A stretch of 8,977 nucleotides of DNA from an uncultured Odoribacter sp. (GTDB taxonomy: Bacteria; Bacteroidota; Bacteroidia; Bacteroidales; Marinifilaceae): contig CAJJNP010000143.1 in NCBI GenBank assembly GCA_905193145.1, forward strand, positions 1-8,977, written 5' to 3'. Made by a program: the position numbers and the translations under genes. Below the pieces are notes generated by a model, which saw only the letters and a program-made list of their open reading frames with translations, was not told the DNA's origin and ran no database searches. Positions 1 through 6,739 of this stretch are shown here, in pieces. Positions within the stretch are counted from its first letter, which is position 1. Each line of letters starts with the position of its first letter.

Positions 1-2
1 TC

Positions 3-1229
3 TCAATAACTTTGCTCTACTTTTCCATATCTCACCGATTATTGCTACCTTTGTGGCAAGAAGATGTAGATTGGAAGGGTATCAGTTTAGCATCATCTAT
101 CTGGACCAATGGTTATGCTTCAATTGGATTTATGAACTCTATAATAGATGATTTGGCAAACATGAGTCCTACTAAAGTGGAGTTTGAAACTATAAATGGT
201 GAGGCAAAATTGATCAGAGCATGGAATATATTCAAATTGCTCCAATTTTTTGCTCCATATGGTGACGATAAATTAGGCATACCTTTAAACTTGTCATCTG
301 AAAATACGACACCGAGTGGCCGATATTCTCAAACATACATTTATGATGTGATTATAAAAGAAGTAGAGGAGGTTGCATCATATACATCTGCAAGTGAGAA
401 ATGGAATTTTTTCTATACGCCTTATTTTATAAAGTCGTTTTTGGCTGAAGTTTATATGTTCCGGGCAGGTTCTGCTGCAGCAAAGAACAGTGATTGGGAG
501 ATGGCAGAAAAGTATTCGGAAGAAGTGATAGCTTCTTATATTCCGGAAGATAATGCAGAAGTGCTTACCGATTTGTTTTCTGCAGAAAATATCAGTTATG
601 CTACGGATAATCCTTATTGTGCTTTAAAATTAGCAACAGGAAGATTTTGTAATGTTGGTAATCAGTTTACAGGAATTTGGGGTTTGAACAATGCCCAGCA
701 GGTTGGTGAAGAGCTTTGGTCTCTGTATGATGAAAGTGATATTCGTCGTAAAGCATGGTTTAAGGAAACGGATGTTAATGGTTTGATTGCTAAGTATATT
801 GCTAAGCCTGTTGTGAGCCGTTGGGGACCAGTCATTGATATATTGGTCCTTTACCGTAAAGCAGACCTTTATTTGTTGAATGCTGAAGCCAAATGCCGAC
901 AGGGGAACGAAACCGATGCTGCAAAAATGTTGAAAACATTTAGAATGGCTCGAATTCCAGACTATAAAGAGCAGGCAGAAATGAATGTTTTAGATGAAAT
1001 ACTGAAAGAGCGCCGCAAGGAGTTGTGTTTTGAATATGGTTCGCGTTGGTTGGATATGAAAAGATTAGGAGTTACTTGTACCAGAGAAGGATATTCTAAA
1101 GAAGATGAAGATGTACAGATTTATACTCTAAAAGCAGATGATTATCGTTATGCTTTACCAATACCTACGGATGTTGAGTTGGATTATAATAATATTAGCC
1201 AAAATCCTGGTTGGACCAGCTTTAATTGA
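3..1229 (+). CDS. SusD/RagB-family outer-membrane lipoprotein, 5' partial
   Basis: SusD-like proteins are surface lipoproteins that cap a SusC/RagA TonB-dependent transporter and bind the glycan or peptide to be imported. The reading frame is open to the window edge, so the TTG at 12 is not a real start; the signal peptide, lipobox and first N-terminal part lie upstream. The 409 codons seen cover most of a usual 450-550 residue protein. Family marks are the helical TPR-like stretch with YRKADLYLLNAEAKCRQG, then the C-terminal RRKELCFEYGSRWLDMKRLG and the closing YALPIPTDVELDYNNISQNPGW-type tail (split here: YALPIPTDVEL, then NISQNPGW). It is the first visible gene of an operon; the next gene starts 26 nt after its stop. 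The substrate cannot be read from the sequence. Family assignment is firm; the presence of a susC partner just upstream is inferred from family practice. Confidence 0.93.
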   Translation, partial: SITLLYFSISHRLLLPLWQEDVDWKGISLASSIWTNGYASIGFMNSIIDDLANMSPTKVEFETINGEAKLIRAWNIFKLLQFFAPYGDDKLGIPLNLSSENTTPSGRYSQTYIYDVIIKEVEEVASYTSASEKWNFFYTPYFIKSFLAEVYMFRAGSAAAKNSDWEMAEKYSEEVIASYIPEDNAEVLTDLFSAENISYATDNPYCALKLATGRFCNVGNQFTGIWGLNNAQQVGEELWSLYDESDIRRKAWFKETDVNGLIAKYIAKPVVSRWGPVIDILVLYRKADLYLLNAEAKCRQGNETDAAKMLKTFRMARIPDYKEQAEMNVLDEILKERRKELCFEYGSRWLDMKRLGVTCTREGYSKEDEDVQIYTLKADDYRYALPIPTDVELDYNNISQNPGWTSFN

Positions 1230-1255
1230 TAAAAGTAATTTTATAATGTTGTAAC

Positions 1256-2587
1256 ATGAAAAAGGTATTATATATAATAATGATGATGCAGTTTATATTT
1301 GCTTGTGAAGAAACTGAAGATTTCTCTTATGATAATTCAGTTGATGCGGGGAATGTAAAACTGATTAGGTTAAAAGCAGATCATAATATGTTATTGCCGG
1401 ATGGAAAGGCGAAAATGAAATTTTATGCAGAAGCTTATAATATTTTGGAACTGCCGGATTATACACCTTCTTATGACGGAGATAGTGCTGTGTATGTCGG
1501 TGGTTTGAGACGTGATACGTCATTGATTCCTAATGATCTTTTGCCGCAAGGACTGTTTAAACTTGTAGATGAATTCGGTCAGGAATATCCGGATTTTAGT
1601 TTTTCAACCGATGATGCGAAAGAACGTAGTGTTAAATTCCATCTGGAAGCTGGTGAACTGGTTAGTAATGAAGTGGAAATAACCATCCGTCCCTTGCCGG
1701 AAGAGAATTACGATACATTGGTGATTCCTGTTGTATTTCATGTGCTGAATCCGGCAAAACAGGCCAGTGTTGCTCCGATTAAAATTACTCCGGAGGTGGT
1801 ATATAAAAATATCGAGCGATTGAATAATGTGTTTAATGGGAGTGTTACAACAGACCCCAACGGTGGATGTGCGAAAATAATTTTCCGTCCAGCTATATAT
1901 AATGACAATGGGATTAAATTGGATAATCCTGGATATCATGCTTATGAGATTCCTAGTTCTGTGACTTTTGAAAAGGATGATGATTATCTGGAGTATGTTT
2001 TTTCGAAGCAAAGTGCTTTAATGTATAGTTTTAATAACTATTTGAATATTTGGCTTATTAATAATCCTCAAGGGGCTGCTTCTATTGCGCGTGTACCGAC
2101 TGTAATAGATCGTAATGCGAAGCCTATCCCAGGACTTGATGCGCAGGTTTCTCCATATCCTTTCCCTGCAAAAGCTACGGATGTTGGTTTTTTTATTAAT
2201 ATGTCCTATTTTGTGAATCCTAAACGCCAAGCTGATTATTTTGAAATTTCAGCTGTGATGGCACAATATTTGGGTTTGTTAACAACTCAGGTAATTGAGG
2301 GATACGGACAAACAAATTTTGTAGATGGAGATACGGATTATTGTAGTGATACCCCTTATTATTGGAAAGATAATTCTTCCGTGTTTAAAAATACTAGTAA
2401 GAATAATATTGATGAACCAGGTATTTTATATTTCACATCTTATAATGTAATGGACAGGTATAGCTATAAAAATTCTATCAGTAGCGATCAGATTAAGAGA
2501 ATTAGAATGCATTTGGAGCGTTGCCCTTCTCGTTGGATGTATAAATCTAAATTTGCATTTACCGGAAAATCAGAAGATAAGCGATAA
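1256..2587 (+). CDS. M43/pappalysin-like metalloprotease-family lipoprotein lacking the zinc motif (probable pseudoenzyme)
   Basis: The 443-residue protein begins with a lipoprotein signal peptide ending FIFA-C17, followed by acidic EETED, which resembles a Bacteroidetes surface-export signal. Residues about 30-150 look like a beta-rich N-terminal domain. From about 155 it follows the M43 (cytophagalysin/pappalysin) pattern: IPVVFHVLNP, ITPEVVYKNIERLNNVFNG, FRPA, YLNIWLI, DYCSDTPYY and a Met-turn region NVMDRYS (M399) with DQIKRIRMHLERCPSR at the end. It looks closest to the Bacteroidales zinc-dependent metalloproteinase lipoproteins (BF0631-type), a recollection not checked by search. Where an active member carries HExxHxxGxxH, this one has A333-V-M-A-Q337-Y-L-G-L-L-T343: the three His and the catalytic Glu are all replaced, while the YLGLL backbone remains. 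No His occurs between about 320 and 400. The frame is intact, so it looks like a retained binding protein and not a decayed gene. The role is unknown. Confidence 0.8.
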   Translation: MKKVLYIIMMMQFIFACEETEDFSYDNSVDAGNVKLIRLKADHNMLLPDGKAKMKFYAEAYNILELPDYTPSYDGDSAVYVGGLRRDTSLIPNDLLPQGLFKLVDEFGQEYPDFSFSTDDAKERSVKFHLEAGELVSNEVEITIRPLPEENYDTLVIPVVFHVLNPAKQASVAPIKITPEVVYKNIERLNNVFNGSVTTDPNGGCAKIIFRPAIYNDNGIKLDNPGYHAYEIPSSVTFEKDDDYLEYVFSKQSALMYSFNNYLNIWLINNPQGAASIARVPTVIDRNAKPIPGLDAQVSPYPFPAKATDVGFFINMSYFVNPKRQADYFEISAVMAQYLGLLTTQVIEGYGQTNFVDGDTDYCSDTPYYWKDNSSVFKNTSKNNIDEPGILYFTSYNVMDRYSYKNSISSDQIKRIRMHLERCPSRWMYKSKFAFTGKSEDKR

Positions 2588-2610
2588 TAATATATTTAAA
2601 TCTACTTTAT

Positions 2611-4005
2611 ATGAAAACACGTTTTTTTATTTCAATTGCAGTATTGTTGTTTTTTACTTTGCAATTGGTGGCACAAGAAAAAACAACAACTTTAACTGTA
2701 AACTTGGGTAAATATGGGATGGGTAAGGCTGTAAGATTGAAAGGAAATAATTTTGATCAGGAGATTTCTACAGAAAAAACTCGTACGGCTACGTTTACAT
2801 TGCCCTTAGAACAGGGTGCATATTTTACATTGCATATTGATCTTAGTACAAATGAATTATATCTTGAACCTAGAACTGATTTGATCTTGACAGCAATTCC
2901 TAATGAAAGAGGTGAATATAACCTTCAGCACTTGGAGTTTGCTTATGACGGTTCAAATGCTAAAAGCAATCAATATTTGAATACTTGTCAATTGGAGTTT
3001 ATGAAAGATGCTGATTTCCTTTTAGGAGAGAAGGAGTATTTGAAGAAGTTGGCTCAATTGGAGAAACATAACCGTAAAGTCATTCAGCGTTATAGATTGG
3101 ACAAGGCATTTGAAAAAAAGGAATTGTTGAGAAATTATTATAAATTGATAGAACCAGCAACTCGTTATCCGATTCAGCATTTTTGGAAAGGCGGTAATCA
3201 AGTGAATATTATGTATCTCCCCGAGGAAGACACTCCTATAGTAAAAGAATTTGTTAAAAATGAACTCGTGGATGATGAAGTGTTGTGGGATTGTGAAGCA
3301 TATCGATTTTATGTCAAAAATGCAATAAGTATTTTATCGCTTGATAATTTGGGGGATGATTGGGAAGTGAAAATACAGAAAAGGGTAAATCTTTTGCTGG
3401 CTTATTTTGAAAATCCCCGAATATTGGAAGATATGGTGCATGGAATGGCCTTGGTTTATATAGAAGGTTCGCAAGGTGCCCCTTTAAAAAGTGTGCAGCA
3501 GATTTATGAGCGGTATGTGAAAAATCCTGCTTACAAAGAAGAACTGGAAAGAGTCTATTCAAGTTGGAAAAAAATGCAGGCTGGTCAGGCACTTGCTTCT
3601 GCAGATGCTCCTTATGTTGATATAGATGGAAATCCTGTCAGTTTGGATGCTTTGAGAGGTAAATATATATATATTGATGTTTGGGCAACATGGTGTGGCC
3701 CATGTAGAGGTGAATTGCCTCATTTGAAAAAATTGGAAAAACAATTTGAAGGTAGAAATATTCATTTTGTGAGTATTTCGTTGGATGCACGCAAAAAAGA
3801 TTGGATGAAGATGGTTGAAAAAGAACAATTGGGTGGAATTCAATTGTGGGGAGGACCGGAAGCACAGATTGCGCGTGATTATAATATTACAGGAATCCCT
3901 CGTTTTATCCTGCTTGATAAAGAAGGAAAAGTGATTAATAGCAATATGACACGTCCTTCTGATGCAGCAACTCTTAAGGCATTAGAAAGTTTGGAAGGTA
4001 TTTAG
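2611..4005 (+). CDS. Exported TlpA-like thioredoxin-fold protein
   Basis: This is a predicted periplasmic thiol-disulfide oxidoreductase of the TlpA/ResA type, 464 residues. Residues 1-21 form a Sec signal peptide (hydrophobic stretch, cleavage likely after LVA21); there is no lipobox. Residues about 25-320 form a mainly beta, then helical, N-terminal region typical of Bacteroidetes TlpA-like proteins and of unknown function. The thioredoxin domain spans about 330-460, with the active site W361-C362-G-P-C365 inside YIDVWATWCGPCRGELPHL and a cis-proline loop TGIP430RF. Both catalytic cysteines are present, so it should be redox active. It starts 23 nt after the pseudo-protease gene and ends 17 nt before a fimbrillin gene, so it is probably co-transcribed and may act on cysteines of a neighbouring exported product. 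The partner is inference. Confidence 0.92.
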   Translation: MKTRFFISIAVLLFFTLQLVAQEKTTTLTVNLGKYGMGKAVRLKGNNFDQEISTEKTRTATFTLPLEQGAYFTLHIDLSTNELYLEPRTDLILTAIPNERGEYNLQHLEFAYDGSNAKSNQYLNTCQLEFMKDADFLLGEKEYLKKLAQLEKHNRKVIQRYRLDKAFEKKELLRNYYKLIEPATRYPIQHFWKGGNQVNIMYLPEEDTPIVKEFVKNELVDDEVLWDCEAYRFYVKNAISILSLDNLGDDWEVKIQKRVNLLLAYFENPRILEDMVHGMALVYIEGSQGAPLKSVQQIYERYVKNPAYKEELERVYSSWKKMQAGQALASADAPYVDIDGNPVSLDALRGKYIYIDVWATWCGPCRGELPHLKKLEKQFEGRNIHFVSISLDARKKDWMKMVEKEQLGGIQLWGGPEAQIARDYNITGIPRFILLDKEGKVINSNMTRPSDAATLKALESLEGI

Positions 4006-4022
4006 TTTATAAATAGTCGTGT

Positions 4023-4841
4023 ATGAAGTATTTGGGATTTATAAAAATATTATTGATAGCTCTGTCGTTTCAAGCTTGTGAACAATCGATGGAGCATGTG
4101 GATGATTCGTTAGAAGTAGATTTTCGAGTTTGTGAATCAGTACCTACCCGTTCGGGCAAAATGGTGTTTGATATAGGAGATTCTATAGGTATTTTTGCAG
4201 TGAAACGTGTTGATGTAAATAAGCCTGCTTTACCTGGAAGCCAAAATAATCAGGCTCATAATGTAAAATGGGTGAAGACAGCCGAAGGTTGGCGTCCTGC
4301 TTCGGCTATTGATAAGGTGGTATGGGCACAAGATGGTACACCATTGGATTTCTATGCTTATTATCCCTATCAAGAGGAGGTGAAGAACCCTGAGTCAATA
4401 ATTTTAGCTGTTCAGAAAAATCAAATTGACGAACAGGCTTTGGTATTATCGGATTTTTTGAGGTCTGCAAATACGCAAGGATTGACAGAAGGTGTTGTGG
4501 AATTGAGTTTTTCTCATCTGTTTGCATTGCTGGATGTCAAATTGATTCGTGAAGGAGGGGATATAGCGCCAGATGTGGCATTGGCGGTTGCGGATGTGTG
4601 TACGAAAGTTTCTGTCAATTTAGGAACTGGCATCCAAACACCTATGGAAACGGGACGTGTTCAGCTTTTTTGTACAAATCCTTCAACGCATGCATACCAA
4701 GGGATATTACCAGCCCAAGAATTTGTAGGAGGTACTGCTACTTTCCAGATTGATGATAAAGGTGTAAATTATGTATATACTTTTAAGGATATGACATTGC
4801 AATCTGGTTCTAGTCAAAAGTTTGAGCTTAACTTAAAATAG
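4023..4841 (+). CDS. Fimbrillin-family (Mfa-like) lipoprotein, short
   Basis: This 272-residue lipoprotein has the signal peptide MKYLGFIKILLIALSFQA with lipobox cysteine C19. The mature part fits the fimbrillin/Mfa-like family of type V pilins and related surface proteins: GDSIGIFAV near the start, the DFYAYYPY motif in mid-sequence, LVLSDFLRSA, and VELSFSHLFALLDVKLI, followed by the beta-rich second half ending in FELNLK. A PTR43S site sits where fimbrillins of Porphyromonas are cut by Arg-gingipains; similar TR motifs are common in gut Bacteroides and cleavage here is unproven. It lacks the C-terminal extension found in the next gene. It lies 17 nt after the thioredoxin gene and 9 nt before the second fimbrillin gene, a tight operon arrangement. 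It could be a pilus subunit, an anchor, or a non-pilus surface binding protein. Confidence 0.85.
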   Translation: MKYLGFIKILLIALSFQACEQSMEHVDDSLEVDFRVCESVPTRSGKMVFDIGDSIGIFAVKRVDVNKPALPGSQNNQAHNVKWVKTAEGWRPASAIDKVVWAQDGTPLDFYAYYPYQEEVKNPESIILAVQKNQIDEQALVLSDFLRSANTQGLTEGVVELSFSHLFALLDVKLIREGGDIAPDVALAVADVCTKVSVNLGTGIQTPMETGRVQLFCTNPSTHAYQGILPAQEFVGGTATFQIDDKGVNYVYTFKDMTLQSGSSQKFELNLK

Positions 4842-4850
4842 TGAAGGGAT

Positions 4851-6350
4851 ATGAAATTTAGAAAATTATGCATTTTGTGTCTGTGGTTGGGGCTATTCCA
4901 ATTTACAGCTTGTGATAATGATGATTCGGAAACAGAAGTTACAAATCCTCTTTATTTGTCAGCATTAGTTGACGGGATGCAGGAAAATGAAGCCTCTTAT
5001 CGGTTTCAAGGCGGTCAGGGTGTCGGATTATGGTTGTCTTCGCAGGAAGTCGCCGGACAATTGAAAAATGCTGATATTGCCACGAATAGTTGTTTTGTTC
5101 AAAGTGCAGGAGGGTTGGTGTCAGAGCCTCGTACTTATTTGAGAGGACAAGATAATCTTGTTGTATATGGTTATTATCCCTATTCGCCTGATGCGATGAA
5201 TAACCCAGAAGCTTATCTTTTTTCTGTTGAATTGAAGCAAGACAGTTGTGGTAAGAATCCAGATGGAAATAGGGCAAGTGATTTGTTATGGACGAAGTAT
5301 AGCGGTAAATATACGAATGCTCCTATAAATTTGGCGTTTCGCCATTTGATGAGTAAAGTGATTTTACATGTTCGAAGCGATTCTGATACTCCTGGAAGTT
5401 TTTTGGGAGCAGAGGTGTTTATTAAGAATACGCGGACACAAGCAGAGGTTGATTTGGGCACAGGTAAACTGACTCCGACAGGAGAATTGGCAGATATCGT
5501 CTCTGCGGAAATTTTTGAGGTACCACAAGGGTATGAGATTGCTAGAGAAGCTATAGTTGTTCCTCAACTGATAGAAAGTGGCAAGCCGTTTTTGGAGATA
5601 CGTACTTTGGGTAACTATTGTTATTCTTGGAGTGGGGATAAAGACTTGATGTTGGAGGAAGGAAAACAAATAGTTTTGGATGTGTTGATTAAAGAGGGAG
5701 AGTGTTTCATTACGATAAAGGAAATTTCAGATTGGAAGGATAGTGGAAATTTGGTAATGGGAGATGCCATAGAATCTGTACCGACTTATAAATTGTTTGA
5801 TTTTTATAATCGGAAAGGTATTCAAGGTATTGTTGTTGATGTGGATGAAACTGGACAGCATGGGTGGATCGTTTCGTTGGATGAGGTGAAGTTAGAGTGG
5901 TGCACGGCTCCAATGGGGACATATTGGCCTGCATCGGAGAGTAAAACTGATGCTGCTGTGAATTTGAAAGGTGTGTTAGCTGTTGACCCAACACTGAAAG
6001 CTTTCCCTGCAATGAAATGGTGTAATGATAAAAATAAAGATGGAATTATGGGTTGGGAAATGCCAGCATCCAATACATTGGAAATGTTTGCTTCATGTCT
6101 TTTTAAGGAGAATCAGCAGCAAACAGTTGGCCGGTTTAATGAAGCTATTCGAAATTGTCCGGTTGATGCAACTTTGAAATCTGAGATAAAAATCAATTGG
6201 GGTGATTTGTTTACCAAGAATTATTATTTGTCATCGACACTTTCCGCAACGGGTAGAGTTCGAGTGGGAGGCTTTTATTATGGTGGATTTAATACAGGTA
6301 CAGAAAGTCAAAATATTCCTTATAGAGTTAGAGCATTCCATAAGTTTTAA
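4851..6350 (+). CDS. Fimbrillin-family lipoprotein with extra C-terminal domain
   Basis: This 499-residue protein is the last gene of the operon. A lipoprotein signal peptide ends LFQFTA-C21, followed by strongly acidic DNDDSETE, which suggests surface export. Residues about 35-300 match the fimbrillin/Mfa-like fold: GVGLWLSS, VVYGYYPYSPDA, SDLLWTKYSG, and INLAFRHLMSKVILHV. From about 310 a different module begins at YKLFDFYNRKGIQGIVVDVD, then GWIVSLDEVKLEW, GWEMPASNTLEMF and the final YYLSSTLSATGRVRVGGFYYGG and YRVRAFHKF. This C-terminal pattern resembles the DUF1566-like (Fibrobacter-paralogous) domains seen at the end of Bacteroides fimbrillins; in pilus systems such two-domain proteins are candidates for tip or adhesive subunits. 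Position 9 nt behind a shorter fimbrillin supports joint function. Ligand unknown. Domain naming from memory of motif pattern, moderately sure. Confidence 0.82.
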   Translation: MKFRKLCILCLWLGLFQFTACDNDDSETEVTNPLYLSALVDGMQENEASYRFQGGQGVGLWLSSQEVAGQLKNADIATNSCFVQSAGGLVSEPRTYLRGQDNLVVYGYYPYSPDAMNNPEAYLFSVELKQDSCGKNPDGNRASDLLWTKYSGKYTNAPINLAFRHLMSKVILHVRSDSDTPGSFLGAEVFIKNTRTQAEVDLGTGKLTPTGELADIVSAEIFEVPQGYEIAREAIVVPQLIESGKPFLEIRTLGNYCYSWSGDKDLMLEEGKQIVLDVLIKEGECFITIKEISDWKDSGNLVMGDAIESVPTYKLFDFYNRKGIQGIVVDVDETGQHGWIVSLDEVKLEWCTAPMGTYWPASESKTDAAVNLKGVLAVDPTLKAFPAMKWCNDKNKDGIMGWEMPASNTLEMFASCLFKENQQQTVGRFNEAIRNCPVDATLKSEIKINWGDLFTKNYYLSSTLSATGRVRVGGFYYGGFNTGTESQNIPYRVRAFHKF

Positions 6351-6372
6351 TTGTATTTGTGAATAAGGATTT

Positions 6373-6410
6373 TAGAGCCAGTATCAAACGATGCTGGCTC
6401 TATTTTGTTT
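6373..6410 (+). terminator. Intrinsic terminator ending the SusD-fimbrillin operon
   Basis: A 12-bp stem with one G-U pair (arms TAGAGCCAGTAT at 6373-6384 and ATGCTGGCTCTA at 6391-6402) closes a 6-nt loop CAAACG and is followed by TTTTGTTT. It begins 22 nt after the stop codon of the second fimbrillin gene. The minus-strand side has no U-run, so it should act mainly on plus-strand transcription. Confidence 0.88.
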
Positions 6411-6580
6411 TGTAAGTTTGATATACTTCAAAAAACAAATAATACATAGTAATGGAAGACAACTTAATATTCAAATCAGGTGATTTGACTTTAGCCATTG
6501 TTTGCCTTTAGGGGTAAGACACCACAATAAATATATCCTCCTTTTTGTTTGTAAGTAATTTTTCTTTCCACATAATACTA

Positions 6581-6611
6581 CAAATATAGTTTGATTGTTT
6601 TGATATTTCAA
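6581..6611 (-). promoter_or_regulatory. Possible minus-strand Bacteroides-type promoter
   Basis: Read on the minus strand, TTG (6611-6609), a 20-nt spacer and TATATTTG (6588-6581) fit the -33/-7 consensus TTG-N19-21-TAnnTTTG. Transcription would run leftwards from about 6574 into a stretch with only a 32-codon reading frame. In such AT-rich DNA a chance match is quite possible. Confidence 0.3.
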
Positions 6612-6680
6612 TAGTTCGTTAATTAGTTTGCTACAAGTGTATTCTTCAATTATACTCGATAAATTAAATAATATATAGCT

Positions 6681-6702
6681 TTTATCGATTATAATCGATA
6701 AA
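6681..6702. promoter_or_regulatory. Perfect 22-bp palindrome, operator-like site upstream of the ATPase gene
   Basis: The two 11-nt halves TTTATCGATTA and TAATCGATAAA are exact reverse complements with no spacer. The site ends 5 nt before the -7 box at 6708 and covers the place where a -33 TTG would be expected; no TTG is present there. A further half-site TCGATAAA lies at 6656-6663, 39 nt upstream of the matching half in the palindrome. Without a U-run and directly upstream of a promoter it is more likely a dimeric protein-binding site than a terminator. The regulator is unknown. Confidence 0.65.
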
Positions 6703-6707
6703 ATTAG

Positions 6708-6715
6708 TACATTTG
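6708..6715 (+). promoter_or_regulatory. -7 promoter box of the ATPase gene
   Basis: TACATTTG is an exact match to the Bacteroides -7 consensus TAnnTTTG. Transcription should start near 6721-6723, leaving a leader of about 18 nt before the ATG at 6740. No consensus -33 TTG is found at the usual distance; that place is taken by the palindrome, so the promoter may depend on a regulator. Confidence 0.7.
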
Positions 6716-6739
6716 CTAATGTTATCAAATATAAACGAC

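Larger units (their letters stand above)
6351..6739. other. Intergenic region between operon terminator and ATPase gene
   Basis: This 389-nt stretch has no convincing gene. From left to right it holds the operon terminator, a 7-bp inverted repeat CAAATCA-GG-TGATTTG (6472-6487), a weak minus-strand promoter candidate (6581-6611), an isolated TCGATAAA at 6656-6663, the 22-bp palindrome at 6681-6702 and the -7 box of the ATPase gene. A 32-codon minus-strand reading frame (6400-6498) behind the minus promoter candidate could be a small peptide or the remnant of a lost gene, but nothing in its sequence identifies it. Confidence 0.5.

Noticed and set aside
1604..2230. Long minus-strand frames opposite the pseudo-protease gene, and similar ones opposite the thioredoxin and fimbrillin genes
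   Set aside because: They are antisense shadows of well-supported genes, rich in residues expected from reverse-complemented AT-rich codons, with no family motifs.
6413..6420. TAAGTTTG, a perfect -7 box match on the plus strand
   Set aside because: No -33 TTG at a proper distance, it lies directly after the operon terminator, and nothing that could be a product follows before the ATPase promoter.
6472..6487. Inverted repeat CAAATCA-GG-TGATTTG
   Set aside because: Short arms, AT-rich, not next to a promoter with a known product and without a U-run; may be chance.
6471..6728. An 85-codon minus-strand reading frame ending in a helix-turn-helix-like LTPKGKQWL tail
   Set aside because: Its start lies over the ATPase -7 box and palindrome, its composition is that of AT-rich noncoding DNA, and no family pattern beyond the short tail is visible. 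A decayed regulator remnant cannot be excluded but is not supported.
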